Assembly: GCA_003290165.1 (NCBI GenBank)
Contig: QNQO01007608.1
Location: 1-64,000 of the forward strand
DNA: 64,000 nt
Direction of reading: 5' to 3'
Source: Berberis thunbergii
Taxonomy: Eukaryota; Streptophyta; Magnoliopsida; Ranunculales; Berberidaceae
Below, in pieces: positions 1 to 12,468 of the stretch (the stretch's first letter is position 1; the number at the start of each line of letters is the position of its first letter). Under the pieces are notes generated by a model. The model was not told where the DNA came from. It did no database searches and saw only the letters and a list, made by a program, of their open reading frames with translations. Made by a program: the position numbers and the translations under genes.

Positions 1-1305
1 TCCTTCAGCGAAGTCCATGCAGCCTCAGCAGCCTTCGTGTATTCCATACACTGCGCTCTCAGCGGATCAAATTTACAGGGAACATGAGAGAGAACCAAGA
101 CCTGCCATGTTAGTTTCCGCTCAACAAGCGCCACCTAATCACGCATGGCCTTATAATCTGACCCCATAATGCCAACAGAGACGAGATGACTCATCCCATC
201 CATAAAATGCTCAAGGCGACTGCGTGGTGGACGCATGGGCATAGGAGCCCTCTCGACCACCTGTTCGTGACATTTAATGATCAGATTACGAGCACTGTCT
301 TGCACATCAATATCAGAAAACCAGTTGAATTTCTTAAAAGTAATAGCAATAGGACGAGTAGCAGAAAACTTTGAGGTACCCACGACGACAGAAAGAACAG
401 GAACCTTAGAACCCTAACCACGAGTAACGACTTGATCTCCCAATGAAGAGTCAAACTCGAAGTCAGACAAAGCCTTCGTACTATTTGGATTCTTAGATAT
501 TTCGACACCAAGCTGGAACATATTGTTGTCGATAACACGTGAATCATCAACAGGCAAGTCGGCAAATTCAGGCACACCATACGAGGAGACAAGGCTCTTC
601 TCACGATTATTCAAAGGACGAGAAACCTATTTTTTGCTCTTCTCAAGAGTTTGATTTATCTCCTCAACCTCTCGAGCAGCAGGGTCAACAACATCACCAC
701 TGCCCTTCTCAGAAGATGCAGGAAGAAGGGGAGCCTTGGTAATACCAAGAACTGAAATAACAAGGTTCTACTTCTTTAGGACATGACCAGGACTGATCGC
801 TAACAGCTTAGACGGACTAGTAGGCCAGGGAACTTTCCTCTTTCTGATGCTCAACCCAACATTAACAACATTTCTTGCAATGACGGGAGCATGGCGATCC
901 GTAAGCTTCTTAGCGGAGCTCGTTTCCCAATCAATTCTCGCATCGCAAACAATAGTCGCAGGAGCATGCTCTTGCCCCTCGTCAGAAATGACAACAATAT
1001 TGGTGTGCACAACTGTAACTTTCGAAGCAAAGCCATCGTAAACGTTGCATGACCGCCCAGCTCATAGTATGCAGACCACTGCGATCAAGGATATCCGTAG
1101 TAAGAAAAGCTTCTACTGGGGACTTGGGCAGCTTATTAAACCGATCACGAAACCCTTTCTCTTCCACAGACAAAAACAGGTCATTCCTCTTGGGTTCTCG
1201 GAATGATTGCAAAATTTTTACATTGCGCAACTTGAAATAATCAGAAGAAATGTACGCATAAAACCAGGTACTAGTCGCTGAGATTTTCAAAGTAAGATGG
1301 ACCAC
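1..1305 (-). pseudogene. Decayed antisense ORF of element B
   Basis: Read on the minus strand, 1,305 to about 980 encodes a segment with WFYAYISSDYFKL, followed by SVEEKGFRDRFNKLPKSPVE and TTDILDRSG. The ORF at the right edge of the window has the matching order FWFYAYVDSGYFKL, EEQRITGQFLKLPVE and SEDILERSG, so the two are homologous. Frames then change repeatedly (segments at 1,010-768, 614-414 and 383-135), so this copy cannot make one protein. The first ~150 residues seen in the other copy are missing. The ORF runs opposite to the element, which is placed by its LTR on the plus strand. I know of antisense ORFs next to the 3' LTR in Tat-type Ty3/gypsy elements and infer the same arrangement. 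Function unknown. Confidence 0.6.
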
Positions 1306-1630
1306 AGAGATAGCAAGTGTGGTTCGCGTTTACACTAAACCCCACCACAAGGATCAAGTATCCCAAAACCAGGCCAATTCATGAAGTCCAGAAAGAGCAA
1401 AGTCAGTCATAAAGCCCAAACAAAGCCCGTTGGAATAAACCGTAGTTAAAGGCCCGATAAAGTTTCCTTTTAAATAGGAGGAAAATTACAAAGAAAAAGA
1501 ATCATGGAGGGAATTATGCCTGTGAACACGTATCTTCATAAAGGAGAAGATTGTTACAAGGTACGCCTCCTCTCGTTGCGCCTCACATGCATAAGTTACG
1601 CAGAAAAATAACAATGACAATTATATAAGG

Positions 1631-2301
1631 TGAGGTAATCGATTTTTGCTCCCTACTTTGACCTTGACCTGCATAAGGAACACACATGAGCTAAGGACCA
1701 CCGTTGTGGTGGCCGATGGCACTCCGATGTTAAAGTCAGACAAGGATCTAAAGAAGGCGTAATGTTGTAAACATGGAATTTATAGCGTACCTTAGCTTAC
1801 CAACCTCATGTCTTATTTATAGTGTTGGAGTTCTGGTTCAACCAGGCCATCGGTGGCATAGTTTAGGGAAGAAGATTTTCGTGGAGATCTTTTTCTAATT
1901 AGGAGTTGTGTTGTGGAGAGGAGTTTTCCTATTAGCCTTGTGCTCCTAGATACGCCAGAGATAGTTCACAATCAGAGAGTAGTCCATAGATATAAACTTC
2001 TATGTGTGATTTATACTATGATATTTGCTTCCTGGTTTGAAGCAAAGTGTTGTTGTCTTGCCTGCCTGAAATTAATCCTCGAGATTATTTCTTTAGTAAG
2101 GATTATGGGTATTGAGGATAGATGTGAGACGCGTGGACTTAGTAGGTTGTAATGATTAGGGTCCGTTTGGTAGATTGCATTGTGCGGGCTTAGAACCGCT
2201 TGGGCCAGATCAGTATTGGGCTAACGCTTGAACCTATTATTTCTCGAGATCATAATGACACGTGTACGGTATAGAAGAGATATCGTTTTGGTGTATCATC
2301 A
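1631..2301 (-). repeat. 3' LTR of element A
   Basis: 671 bp, begins TGAGGTAATC and ends GTATCATCA on the plus strand. It matches 16,386-17,065 throughout with scattered substitutions and small indels. It contains the shared LTR box at about 1,721-1,740 next to a hairpin of the form CCACC...GGTGG. The plus-strand sequence just inside it (ACTACTCCCCCTGAG) is, on the minus strand, a purine-rich tract ending GGGGGAGTAGT, as expected for a polypurine tract. Confidence 0.9.
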
Positions 2302-4790
2302 ACTACTCCCCCTGAGTTAGTGGGCCCTCACATCGGTTCACTAAGTCACTTCTTGAAAAGATACGCTACTTATGATGATCGAGTGTAAATCGTTGCTTGA
2401 GCCGTGCAATTCATTAATTAAGTGTACGTCAGTTCAATGAAGAAGAGGCGGGAAACCAATCCTTATTTAGATCTTCCTTTCTGGGAAGATTGACTCTTCC
2501 ATTTCTTTGCTTTTTAGAGACTCTTTTCTGTTTGTCTTTTGATTGAAAGCTTGTTCACTTTTTTCATGGCTCACCAACACCATCTTGATGATGAGACTTT
2601 TGGCCAGGGCCTCGAGTTTTTTTGAAAATAAGTCGATTTTCGAGTCGAGCCATGACAAAATCTGAAAAACGTTTGGGGTCCCTGAGGACCTGCATTCTAT
2701 GCTCTGAAGGATGATTAGACGTCGTGTTTACTCGGAAGGGTTCCGTCTGTTTGCACCACCAGAATACTTCAAACTAGAGTTCAATTTTCCTGTTCTTGAC
2801 TAAGATTTGGGGCTTCTTGGATTTCCTTGGAATCTCTCCTACCCAGTTGGTACCCATTGGGTACAGGATCATCCTTCTTATTTTGATCAGTTTTGACATC
2901 GCATGGCACCTGCGGGTGATCTAGTTGTTGACTTTCTTCTCAACTGAATGATCACGCAGTTTGTAAGAAGACGTCGTCAGCCTATTTCAAAGAAGTTGCC
3001 AGATGACTTCAAGTTCTGGCAGAAATACTGCTCCTTGGCTCCTTCGGATTGGAAGTACTTCAAGTTCAGGGGTTGTCCAATTGAGCGAGAAGTTCAGGAC
3101 ACTTTGTAAGTATAGCTTCATCTTTTGATCTCGTTGTGTTGATTGTAGCTGATCACACATATGTTTATTCGCAGGGGAGGTTTCCTACAACTCCCTTTTT
3201 CCCCGGAGAAGCAAGGACACTATGAAGACATTCTGCGACATACCGAAGATGAGTGTGGAGGAAATCATGTCTACTAGCTTCAGCCGTAGTGGTTTGTGGG
3301 TCAACTGGCATGTGGCCCCCACTCTTTACCGAATGTCGAAGGTTAAGTCTAAAGGTGGAGCTCTTCCAAAAAGATGAAGTCTCCAAAGTTAAGGCTCCTA
3401 CTTTGTTTGACACAGAGGGGCTTTCTGAGACACTCACCTCCTTGTAAGTTCGAAGAGGTCCCATACTAGGATGAGTCGGCTCCCAAGTGGTCTGCTCCAG
3501 TAAGGGAGGAGCGTGAACCTGGTCAGCCTGTCAGGGGAGAAGCTGAAGTATCCGGCTGGAGAGAGACCACCTGTGATTAGTCGGGGTTGAAGATGTCGGT
3601 TGCTGGTGACAAAGAGAAGGTCGCGGATGAGGGCCCTGGGTGCAGCGACGACTATGAAGGGTGGTGCTAGCATAATTTCGCATCCAGGAGAGCTTCATCC
3701 GGATGTGCGGATAAGTTTTTTTGCTCTAGACATAGTAAAGATAAGCAACCAGACTTGACACCAGGAAGTTGAGGTGACTATGCTTCAAGGAAGCACATAA
3801 GCAGGCGCTACAGCTGGCTAATGGACCACGCTCCAAAGCCTGAAGAAGATACCCTGGAAGGGTGTATGGATAAGGTTTGAGGCACCTTATGTTGGGGATG
3901 TCTAATTTGAGCGAGATGGTCGTTGTTGGGTCAGAAGTGGAGGCAACTCGTGAGAGGGTGTACACCATGGAGCGTATTTTCTCGACTACGCAGCAATTGT
4001 ATTCTGATGCGCTTTTTGAAATTGAGCTACTATGGAAGTAGATCGAGGAGATGAGGCTAGAATAGTCAGTCATGGCTGAGACTCAGAGGGTTCTTCTGGA
4101 AGCCCTTGAGTCTGATTTGGCAAAGCCGGTGTCCGCAAGGGACAGATTCAAACAAGAATTGGATCTGATCCGCCATGATCTGAAGGCTGTGGCTAAGATG
4201 AACTCTGAGTTGCTGCCTTTTGGTGAGGAAAACACCATGAAGGAGGCTAAATGGGTTGCCCAGAGACAACAGTTAGAGGCTGATGTGGAATTCAATGCTC
4301 GGGTAGCGAGAAAGGTTGAAGACTAGCTTCAACTAAAGCAACATGAGTTCAGTGCTGTTAAAAGTAGTCTGACTACGGAGCAGCCTCAGGTTGATGCACT
4401 GACTGGCAAGCTGGAGCTGTTGGAGCGTGAACTTGCTGAAGCGAAGACGCGTGAGGAAGAGCTTCTCATGGCGCATGGTGTGAATTCTGTTGGGTCGTGC
4501 ATGGGAGATTAGATTGTTGGCGCTTAGAAAGGAACAACATCCGGAATGGGACCTTGCATATTACAAAATATTTCATACGCAGACTTAGTAGTGGTCTCTG
4601 CGTCATCAAAAGAAGAAGGTGATCCAGATCATGATGCTAAGATTGAGGCGCGTACGGATACAATTCTTGTTCCTTCCTCTATTAAGCTTAGTTCTCATGT
4701 TTCTGTACCCCCTCTTGATGAGAAAAAGACTTTGTGCACTTGTACTTTTTTGTTTCAACTGTTAAATAAAACAGATTTATTTTGAGTATG
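2302..4790 (+). pseudogene. Antisense ORF remnant of element A, coiled-coil C-terminal part
   Basis: This region lies between the 3' LTR and the tandem repeats of A and is read opposite to the element. Protein-like pieces include a segment at about 2,960-3,106 with KKLPDDFKFWQKYC, ended by a good splice donor (TTTGTAAGT) with a matching acceptor TTCGCAG near 3,173. A second segment near 3,250-3,376 has STSFSRSGLWVNWH. A 84-codon stretch at 4,072-4,323, continuing after one stop to about 4,512, is rich in Glu, Leu, Lys and Gln in a heptad-like pattern and probably forms a coiled coil. Stops and frame changes separate the pieces. I do not recognise a function. The position matches the antisense ORFs of Tat-type elements. 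Confidence 0.5.
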
Positions 4791-5309
4791 CTTTGTGCTC
4801 GTATTGCGTTCGATCTCCCTGTCTCGCGCTTTCCATTTTGTCTTGTCGTTTTACTTTGACACATGTCTGGTTGGGTTAGTAGGAAGCCGAGTGGTCTGTC
4901 AGTTGTTAAGAGCTTGACCATTTATGTCGCGAATGATTCTGACATGTTCTTCTGTGAAGTCTCAGAGTCACTATCGCTTAGTTACATCCAATAGTGGGTG
5001 TTCTGCGGATCGTTTAGCAGTGGGCTACACTACCCATGTTTTAGTTCATTCTTAAGGTAAACTGAGGACTTAATTTGTGTATCTGATTGTCGCTTGCTAT
5101 TGCTGGCATGAGTGAACTATAGTAGCCGAGCACATGCGTTAACGTTGTCTCAAAGCTATAGCGTTGTCTCAAGTCAGGTTTCATGAGCTCGGGCTGACAT
5201 TTCATGTAGCGTTTTTCCGTTGTCAGCGGGTCAATTTTAGGTCGACGCAAGTGGCCATTGCTGATAATAGAATGTCAGCCCGTGTGAGCGTGAAGATGCT
5301 GCCTGAGCT

Positions 5310-5975
5310 GTGATTTATTTCGGCGATCGCTATTTTGAAAGGGAACGGGGTCACGTGGCGAGCCATCGAAATCAGTTCGAGACTGACTAGGCTCCCACCT
5401 TCCAAACCATCTAAACCTGCGCGGAGCGGATTACAGGTTAGGGATGTGAGAATTCGGCGATCATGGTCTGTTTGATAGCGATGATCCTGTGGCGAGCCGT
5501 CGACATTAGTTCAGGACTGAATGGGCTCTCACCTTCCAAACCATCTACACCCGCGAGGAGCAGGCTACAAGTTTGGGATGAGGGGATTCGGTGACCATGG
5601 TTTGTAGAAGAGCAGTGGTTCCATGGCAAGCCATCGAAATCATTTTGGGACTGACTAGGCTCCCACTTTCCAAATCATCTACACCCGTGATCATCGAGCT
5701 ACCAATTTGGGAGATTTCGGCGACCATGGTTTGTAGAAAAACAATGGTTCCGTGGCCAGCCGTCAAATCAGTTCGGGACTAACTAGGCTTCCACCTTCCA
5801 AACCATCTACTCCTGCGCGGAGGAGCTACAAGTCTAGGGTTGGTAATTCGGCAACCATGGTCTGTAGAAGAGCAGTTGTCCCGTGGCGAACCGTCGGCAT
5901 TAGTTGAAACTTACTAGGCTCTCATATTCCAAGTCATCTACACCCACCCAGATAGGGCTACAGGTCTGAGCTTTG
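5310..5975 (+). repeat. Degenerate ~132-bp tandem repeat inside element A
   Basis: Five units can be followed by the motif TTCGGCGA and variants at 5,318, 5,453, 5,587, 5,716 and 5,847, giving spacings of 135, 134, 129 and 131 bp. Each unit also repeats CCATGGTTTGTAGAA, GTGGCGAGCCGTCG and TTCCAAACCATCTACACC. Units differ by many substitutions. No coding role is seen. Confidence 0.85.
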
Positions 5976-6170
5976 ATCAGTAGCTGTCGTTGTCAGTCTT
6001 CACTGGCTAGGCTTACCTTATTGGATTTGGCAATCGTTGTCCCCAAAGGGGCAACCGTTGTCCGGGAAGGGGCAACAGTCTCTGGCGAGTCATTGTCACT
6101 AGGCGTAATAGTGCCGATTAGACTCCCACTTCTTAAACTATTGACATCCGCATTGGGTGGACTAGGCGTC

Positions 6171-8188
6171 TGTTGCGAGTTTTTATTAACCTAAATTAAT
6201 AGGCTAATTTAACCCACTTGTAATAACTAAAAGTGCACGGTGTCTAACTGGTAGACAACGGCAAGTACGGGTCGATACCATGAGGAAGGTGGATGCAATT
6301 GAATTTTATAATTTAATTAAACTAATTTGGAGGCAAATGGGGTTACAGTATTTTTAAAACTAAACTAAAAATGAATTAAAAATAAGAAAAATAAAATAAA
6401 AGGAAAAGATGGATTTTGTGGGGTATGGACTCACCAATGAGTTAGCAAAAATATTTAAATTTAAATTACTTAAATGATAAACGAGAAGCTTTAGGGATGA
6501 GAATCCCTTGCATACACTAAAGATGTGATCATTAAAATCCGATTCTAATCATATAAGTTTCTGACAAACATTAACATTTTATTTTAAGCAAATAAACTCT
6601 TACCAAACATTAAGTTTCTTTTAGAGCACACTTAATCAAAGTTCAAGCTTAATAATTTTTAACACATGCTTTGAATATTGATAAAATGTTAATCTAACTA
6701 CCAAACATATAAATTTTTTAATCAAACATGAAAGGTGAAAGTAATTTATCAATTTTCTGAAATAAATTGTTTATCAATTAAGCATTTAATCAGTAAAATA
6801 AATTAAAATGAATTATGCAACCCTTTTGGTTTGTCGCAAACTCGATGTGGTGGTACTCAGCAGATCAGTAGTTGGTCTGAACACAAATCCCGAGAAAATG
6901 TTCCAAAATGCTCTGTGGTTGCTCAAAGAGAACTCGGGGTGCCAATAACCAAATTGTTTGAAATTCAGTTATTTCCCGCCAGAAAAGTAGTGCCTCTACA
7001 CCTTCGCATCCAGTGAGCAGCGCCGCTTGCGGTGCCTCATTTCTGCTCCTCACGAGCTCCTTCATCCTCCAACCGGTTCTGGAACCTGCAAAAGAGAGAA
7101 AGGGATGGAAGAACAGAGAGAGAGATGCAATAAAACACACAAAAAAACATAGATAGAGATGCGAGGACTCCCTGATACTGCTCTTGTCGCGATGGTTGTG
7201 CGCCGCTGACGCGCCGTGCTGCTGGTGGTGAAGAGAGGGAGACATGGAGGAGGGCCGATACGAAGAGAGGGCGGTGACGGGTGACTGAAATAGGCGATGC
7301 TCCCTGTTTTTGCTGCGCGGCTGCTCGGTGGTGGCTGTTGTTCGGGCTGCTAGTGGCGAAGAGAGAGACAGGGAGAAGCGTCGATACGAAGAGAGGGCGG
7401 TGATAGCGGCTCGAACGGTCTGTCTGGCTCTGTCGCGAGGCGGAACAGAGTCGCGGTGATGATGGTGGCTCTGTTTCGCGACAATGATGGTGGCTCGCGA
7501 TGCTCGGTGCTTGGTTGTTGGACAGTGACGGTGGTGGAGGGATAGTCTGTGTAGTGCTCGGTGGCGAGATGAAGGTTTGACGTGAAACAGGGTTGTCATG
7601 CCCCTGTTTCGCGGCGATGGTGGCATTCGGATGATGGTGGTGGCGAGGTGAAGCGAGACAGGGTTGTCACGCCCCTATTTCGTGGTGGGTAGTGGCGGTG
7701 GGAGGTGGTGATGGTGATGAGAATCATTGTGTGAGGAAGAGGCTTTGATTTTCTGTAATATTTTCTTTTCTCTTCTCTTCCTCCCCTTTCTCATCCATTG
7801 AATTTTTGTATTTATAGAGAATTAGGAAAAAATAAATATGGACAAGTTAAGGGGAGGATTCAATGAGTGATTTAAAGAAAAAAAAATCAAAACTAAATAT
7901 GGGATAATTGGGAGAATATTCTTTGGGTTTGTTTGGGCTTGGCATTGGGTTTGGATTTATGGGCTTGGTTTTGGGTTTAAGGGTTTAGATATGTGACCCT
8001 CTACTTTGTACCACCGCTAGAATGGACCAATTGTCATTCCTTAAATTGTCGCCTTAATACGATTTCATCGTTCACGCTCAAATTCTTACAAAGACATGAA
8101 AACGAAATAATTACTATAAAATATAATAATCAAAACACTAACATATATAAATTAAGAGATATATTATGTAATAATTATGTGAATATCA
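6171..8188 (-). repeat. 3' LTR of element D
   Basis: 2,018 bp. It matches 12,469-14,462 across its whole length, including the block GGTAGACAACGGCAAGTACG near its left end. It is GC-rich in the middle (about 7,000-7,720) and AT-rich at both ends. Just inside it, AATACCCCCAAAACT reads on the minus strand as a purine tract ending GGGGGTATT, a plausible polypurine tract. Long open frames in the GC-rich part are not conserved between the two LTRs. Confidence 0.93.
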
Positions 8189-10075
8189 AATACCCCCAAA
8201 ACTATATTTTGCTAGTCCTCGAGCAAAACAATAAAAATAAAATTCTAACTCACTTTTGCAGGAATCATCAGTTGCACTTATCTTAAACGTGCAACAAGGC
8301 TTTAAAATCCTAGATTACCTCTAGTGGACGAGTTATAGTCTCGTGAGGGTTTCCAGAAAATGTTACTTACAAACATTACTGACTCAACAAAACTTGGCCA
8401 AACAATGTTCATTTTGAAACTTCAAGAAATGCAAGAAACTAACAGTGTCATTTTAGTGTATCAACCAATCTCCAAATAATTTAATATTCTCCAAATATTA
8501 GAAAAAATTCACAATCATCCTCAACTCAATGTGTGTGTGTGGATAGCACTATCAAATAACTTTTCATTTCAGAGTAAAACAATGACTAAATCTCCTGTAG
8601 AAAGTTTGTTTTGACTTCAAACCTTTCATGTCACTCACAATAAAGCACTCAGAGATTTGGTATTTCACTCAGTTTATATGTGAGGAAAGAGTAAATAATG
8701 GAAAACAATCATTTCACATATAGTATTATGAATAATGTACTTTTCAAGAATGGAATGAACATGATCTCATGGACAGGAATATCAATTACTTTTGGGAATG
8801 TTGAATCAAACACCATAGGTCTTGGTTATTAAATCTCCACATCTACGGAACCAACCTTTACCTAAGATCAACTAGGACTTTGTTGGGTTGTAACGAGGCT
8901 TGGGTAATGGTTAATAAGGAATGTCAAAGGATTCTAAGAAAAGTTTCTAGGAATGTATACACTCATTCACGAACAATTAGGGCTGTAAAGAATAAACCAA
9001 TGTTGCGTACCACCAATTTTTTCTTTTTTTTTCACATCTTTATCCTCATTAACATTCTTCTTCTGCTTTCTTTTTTTTTCATAGAGGATTTATGAAATAT
9101 CTCATATTTTTCTTTTTAATGCCCTTTTTACACCAAGTATATTCATCCATACACATTCCCAGAAAAGTTGGGTAAAGGTTAATGGGTTAACAAATAAAAG
9201 TTATTCTAAGGCTCAAAAGGCTACAAAAAGGTTAATGTTATGGGTAAGTTAAAAGGCTAGTTAATGGTCTAAAGAAAAAGAAAATGCCTAGATCATTTCC
9301 TAAGTTCGGGTCAGTATTATGACATCTCAATTGAATAAGCCAAGAAGTTCTAATGTAATAATTCAATTTTGATGTCATTCCTAAAGCAATTGATCAAAAA
9401 AATAAGAATAATGAGATCATCAACGAGATAATACGAACTCAAGAAAAATCAGAGTTTATGTATAACCCTCGAAAAATAGAACAGTTCAAAACTTTCTGGG
9501 TTAAGTCTCCACTATTATTCTAAGGTTTTCTAGTATATACTTCACTCATCAACTTCAAGTTATGCTAACATGGCTCATGGTGCAAAGATATTTGAGTTGA
9601 AAAATCTTATGAACTAGATCTAACTTAAGGATCATACTAAACTTTAGTCTTTATCAATATACCAATATGTCAAGTTGACTTGCATTTTCTTGAGCATAAA
9701 ACATTTAAAATCAATTTTCATAATCGCAAAAGACCAAGTTTTCTTGACAGAAAATCATTTTTTTAAGCATAAGAAAACAAAATACTACGAAAAATTCACC
9801 GACTCATGAACCCTACCCCCAAACATTGTCCTCAATGTTTAACAAAATAATTTTGACAAATGAATGAAATAAGTACATGAGAACAGTATTACTGCGGTGA
9901 AGATTTTAACAATTTCCGCAAGTAATCCACCGATGAGAGCTCAGAGACAAAAAAATTGAGGATTAGTTAAATAGAAATAGATCAAATACACACTCAACAT
10001 GCACATTTACAACAAAAGTTGGGCTGCCTCCCAGTAGCGCTTGGTTTAACGTCATCAGCCCGACAAATATTCTTC

Positions 10076-11100
10076 CTAAAAATGGTGTATCGAAAAGTGG
10101 AGAGGAAGAACATGACAAACACTTAGTCCATGGTCATATATCAACAACTTGAACAGTTGAGGATCAGTCCACCTAAATATAGCAATCACATGGGGCACCA
10201 AATACACTAGGACATCCCAAAAGTGACCAGTGGTCATACACAACAGAGGATTCTTGCGTGCTCCAAAAAGGGAACATCCTAGGTCTGGTTCCAAATAAGA
10301 AGATTGAATAATTTTTACAACAGGATGGTGAAAATTGAAATCCTCACTACAAAATAAAGGATCGGTGAAAGTAGCATCAGTAAATGGGAATGTGATGCAA
10401 GTAGATGAGACGATAGATATATCAGGTGGTATAGACTCATCATATGAATCACATAGAGATATTGGTCTAGACAACTCAATGACACCCATATCAAGCATTT
10501 CTACCTGATTTTCAACCAGTTTTTCATTTTTAAGGGTAGTAATGCATTGGACATCTTCATCATCAGACTCAGATGTGCCACTAATTTCGAATTGACCCTT
10601 TTGATTAAAAATAGGTTGATTGGGGAATTTTTCTGACTCTATCTCAGGAAGTGACTCGGCTATTTGACTCACAGTCATCTCAAGTTTCCGGATAGCTTGA
10701 GAGTTTTGTTGATAAATAACTGTCAATTCTGTGATATCCTGAGAATTTTTTTTTGTTTTTTTGGAAAAATGAGCCAGGGTTTATTAAGGATCCCTGAACC
10801 TAAAAGAAAAAAGTGGAATGAAAGCATTTCTCCTGTTCGCTCTATAAAAGTTTCAAGATATCCTCTAACCTTGATGTGTTGGATGGAGGAAAAACTTGAT
10901 GAAATTGAGACTCATTATCAGGAATGAAAGCTTGAGGAGTCTGAGGAGTGTCTAGAGGGCATTCATGGTACTGACCATAAGCCCATGAGAAGTCAGGATG
11001 ATAGGCTAAACCTGGGTTGTAATAATCTAAATATGGATCATAATCCGGTTGTCACATGTCATAAAATGAATTGACTTGCTCAAAAAATAGGCTGGATAAT
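10076..11100 (-). pseudogene. gag remnant of element D
   Basis: On the minus strand, about 11,090-10,880 encodes a piece with YNPGLAYHPDFSWAYGQ, which resembles the NPGWRxHPNFSW motif of plant Ty3/gypsy (Athila-type) gag proteins. A 216-codon frame at 10,726-10,076 follows, with QNSQAIRKLEMTVSQIAE, a coiled-coil segment also usual in those gags, then a Pro/Phe-rich stretch. The two pieces are separated by a break in frame around 10,730-10,880, and an in-frame stop lies near the start. It probably cannot make a full gag protein. No zinc knuckle is seen. Confidence 0.6.
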
Positions 11101-12444
11101 CCCTTGTGTTCATATTTTTTTTTTAAATTACTAACTCTAAAAATATACATAGACTCGCACGCAATTAGCAACCAATAAATGCACAAGAAACATGCCTCCC
11201 TAAGCAATCAACGTTTTTGAGATCAATTACTTTTTTATCTTTGGGGGACAATTATTTCTTATGTAATCTTTATGACAAAGCAATGGGTGCTACAAGTTGA
11301 TCCTAAGAGTGTACACTTTACACCGCGAAGTTCAAAATCAGTAGGCTAGAGTTTCGTTTCAAAGAAACCGAATTATCGCACAAGAGAAGGAGGTCACAAT
11401 GGTCCAGTTAAGTACTTCCTTCTGCTACCGCTCTGTAAGCCAATAGATGTGAGAACGATGTGATGTTAAATGTACACTTGAGGCTTGTGTTCATAACCCA
11501 AAACTGTTAGTTACACTAATTCTTCTTGTGGATCGTAACTTACTTATGACTCGGCGTACCGGGTAAATTACCCTTGTGGCGGTGGCCTCCCGGAGTTCAT
11601 TGAATGATTAAACCCATCGTCACTTTTAGCTTTGGTCAACACAAAAATTATTGGATTCACCTTGATTTTGGTTGTCCTGTGAACACCGTACCTAAAAGAT
11701 GGTTTTTTCTAACTTGCTAACTGATTTTAATTATGTTTGGCTATTGGTTGCACACAGCTGGAGTGATGAGGTGGAGATATCAAGTCCCACTAGTTTTTAT
11801 TTAGAAGCTGGGTCTGCTTATTATGAATTATTAAATTTTAGCCTCCACAGTTACAGAAATTAAACAACCAATCACACAATTTCAAACAATTACACAAAGC
11901 ACCCAGGTCGCTAATACATTGTGTGTGATAGAAGTACTTACAGTGTCGCATATTCCGTTCTGCACAAAAAGTTAGCACAATTCAAAAATGTCCGACTTCT
12001 TTTTATTCGTTTCACTCAACACACAAGCACATGCAAATAAATTTACTGGTCTTGGTCTTAGAAGTCGGATTTCTAAATCATAAGAAATTATTGGGTAACA
12101 ATTTAAATTGTTTCTCTATATTTTCTTTTGACTTAGAGATTTTAGGGTTTTTTTTTGTGATTAAAAAATGAAAAACAATAGAGTTTAAAAATTATTACAC
12201 CACACACTCGTAAAACGATGTGAAAATAAAATTAAAACTCTCCTCACAAAATAAAAAAAAATTAAAATTTGCTTGATGTTTGCAGGATCGCCAAATTCCT
12301 CGAGAAGCGTATATTCTGCAAAATCAAACAAATAACACGAAATGAGTGTAAAAAGAACTTAACAAAATAAAAATAAAATTTTTTTTTTGAAATTTTTTTT
12401 TAAATTAGTAAAAATAAATCTTAAATTCAATTACACCGCTACCT

Positions 12445-12462
12445 TCCCCAACAACGGCGCCA
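12445..12462 (-). promoter_or_regulatory. Primer-binding site of element D
   Basis: The minus strand reads TGGCGCCGTTGTTGGGGA, six bases inside the 5' LTR end. The first bases match the complement of the 3' end of plant tRNA-Asp, the primer commonly used by Athila/Tat-type elements (from memory of the family). It fixes the element orientation. Confidence 0.8.
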
Positions 12463-12468
12463 AAAACT

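Noticed and set aside
6865..7626. 253-codon open frame on the minus strand in the left LTR of D
   Set aside because: The right LTR copy (13,114-13,750) has the same sequence broken into several frames. The composition is low-complexity and GC-rich, and no domain is seen.
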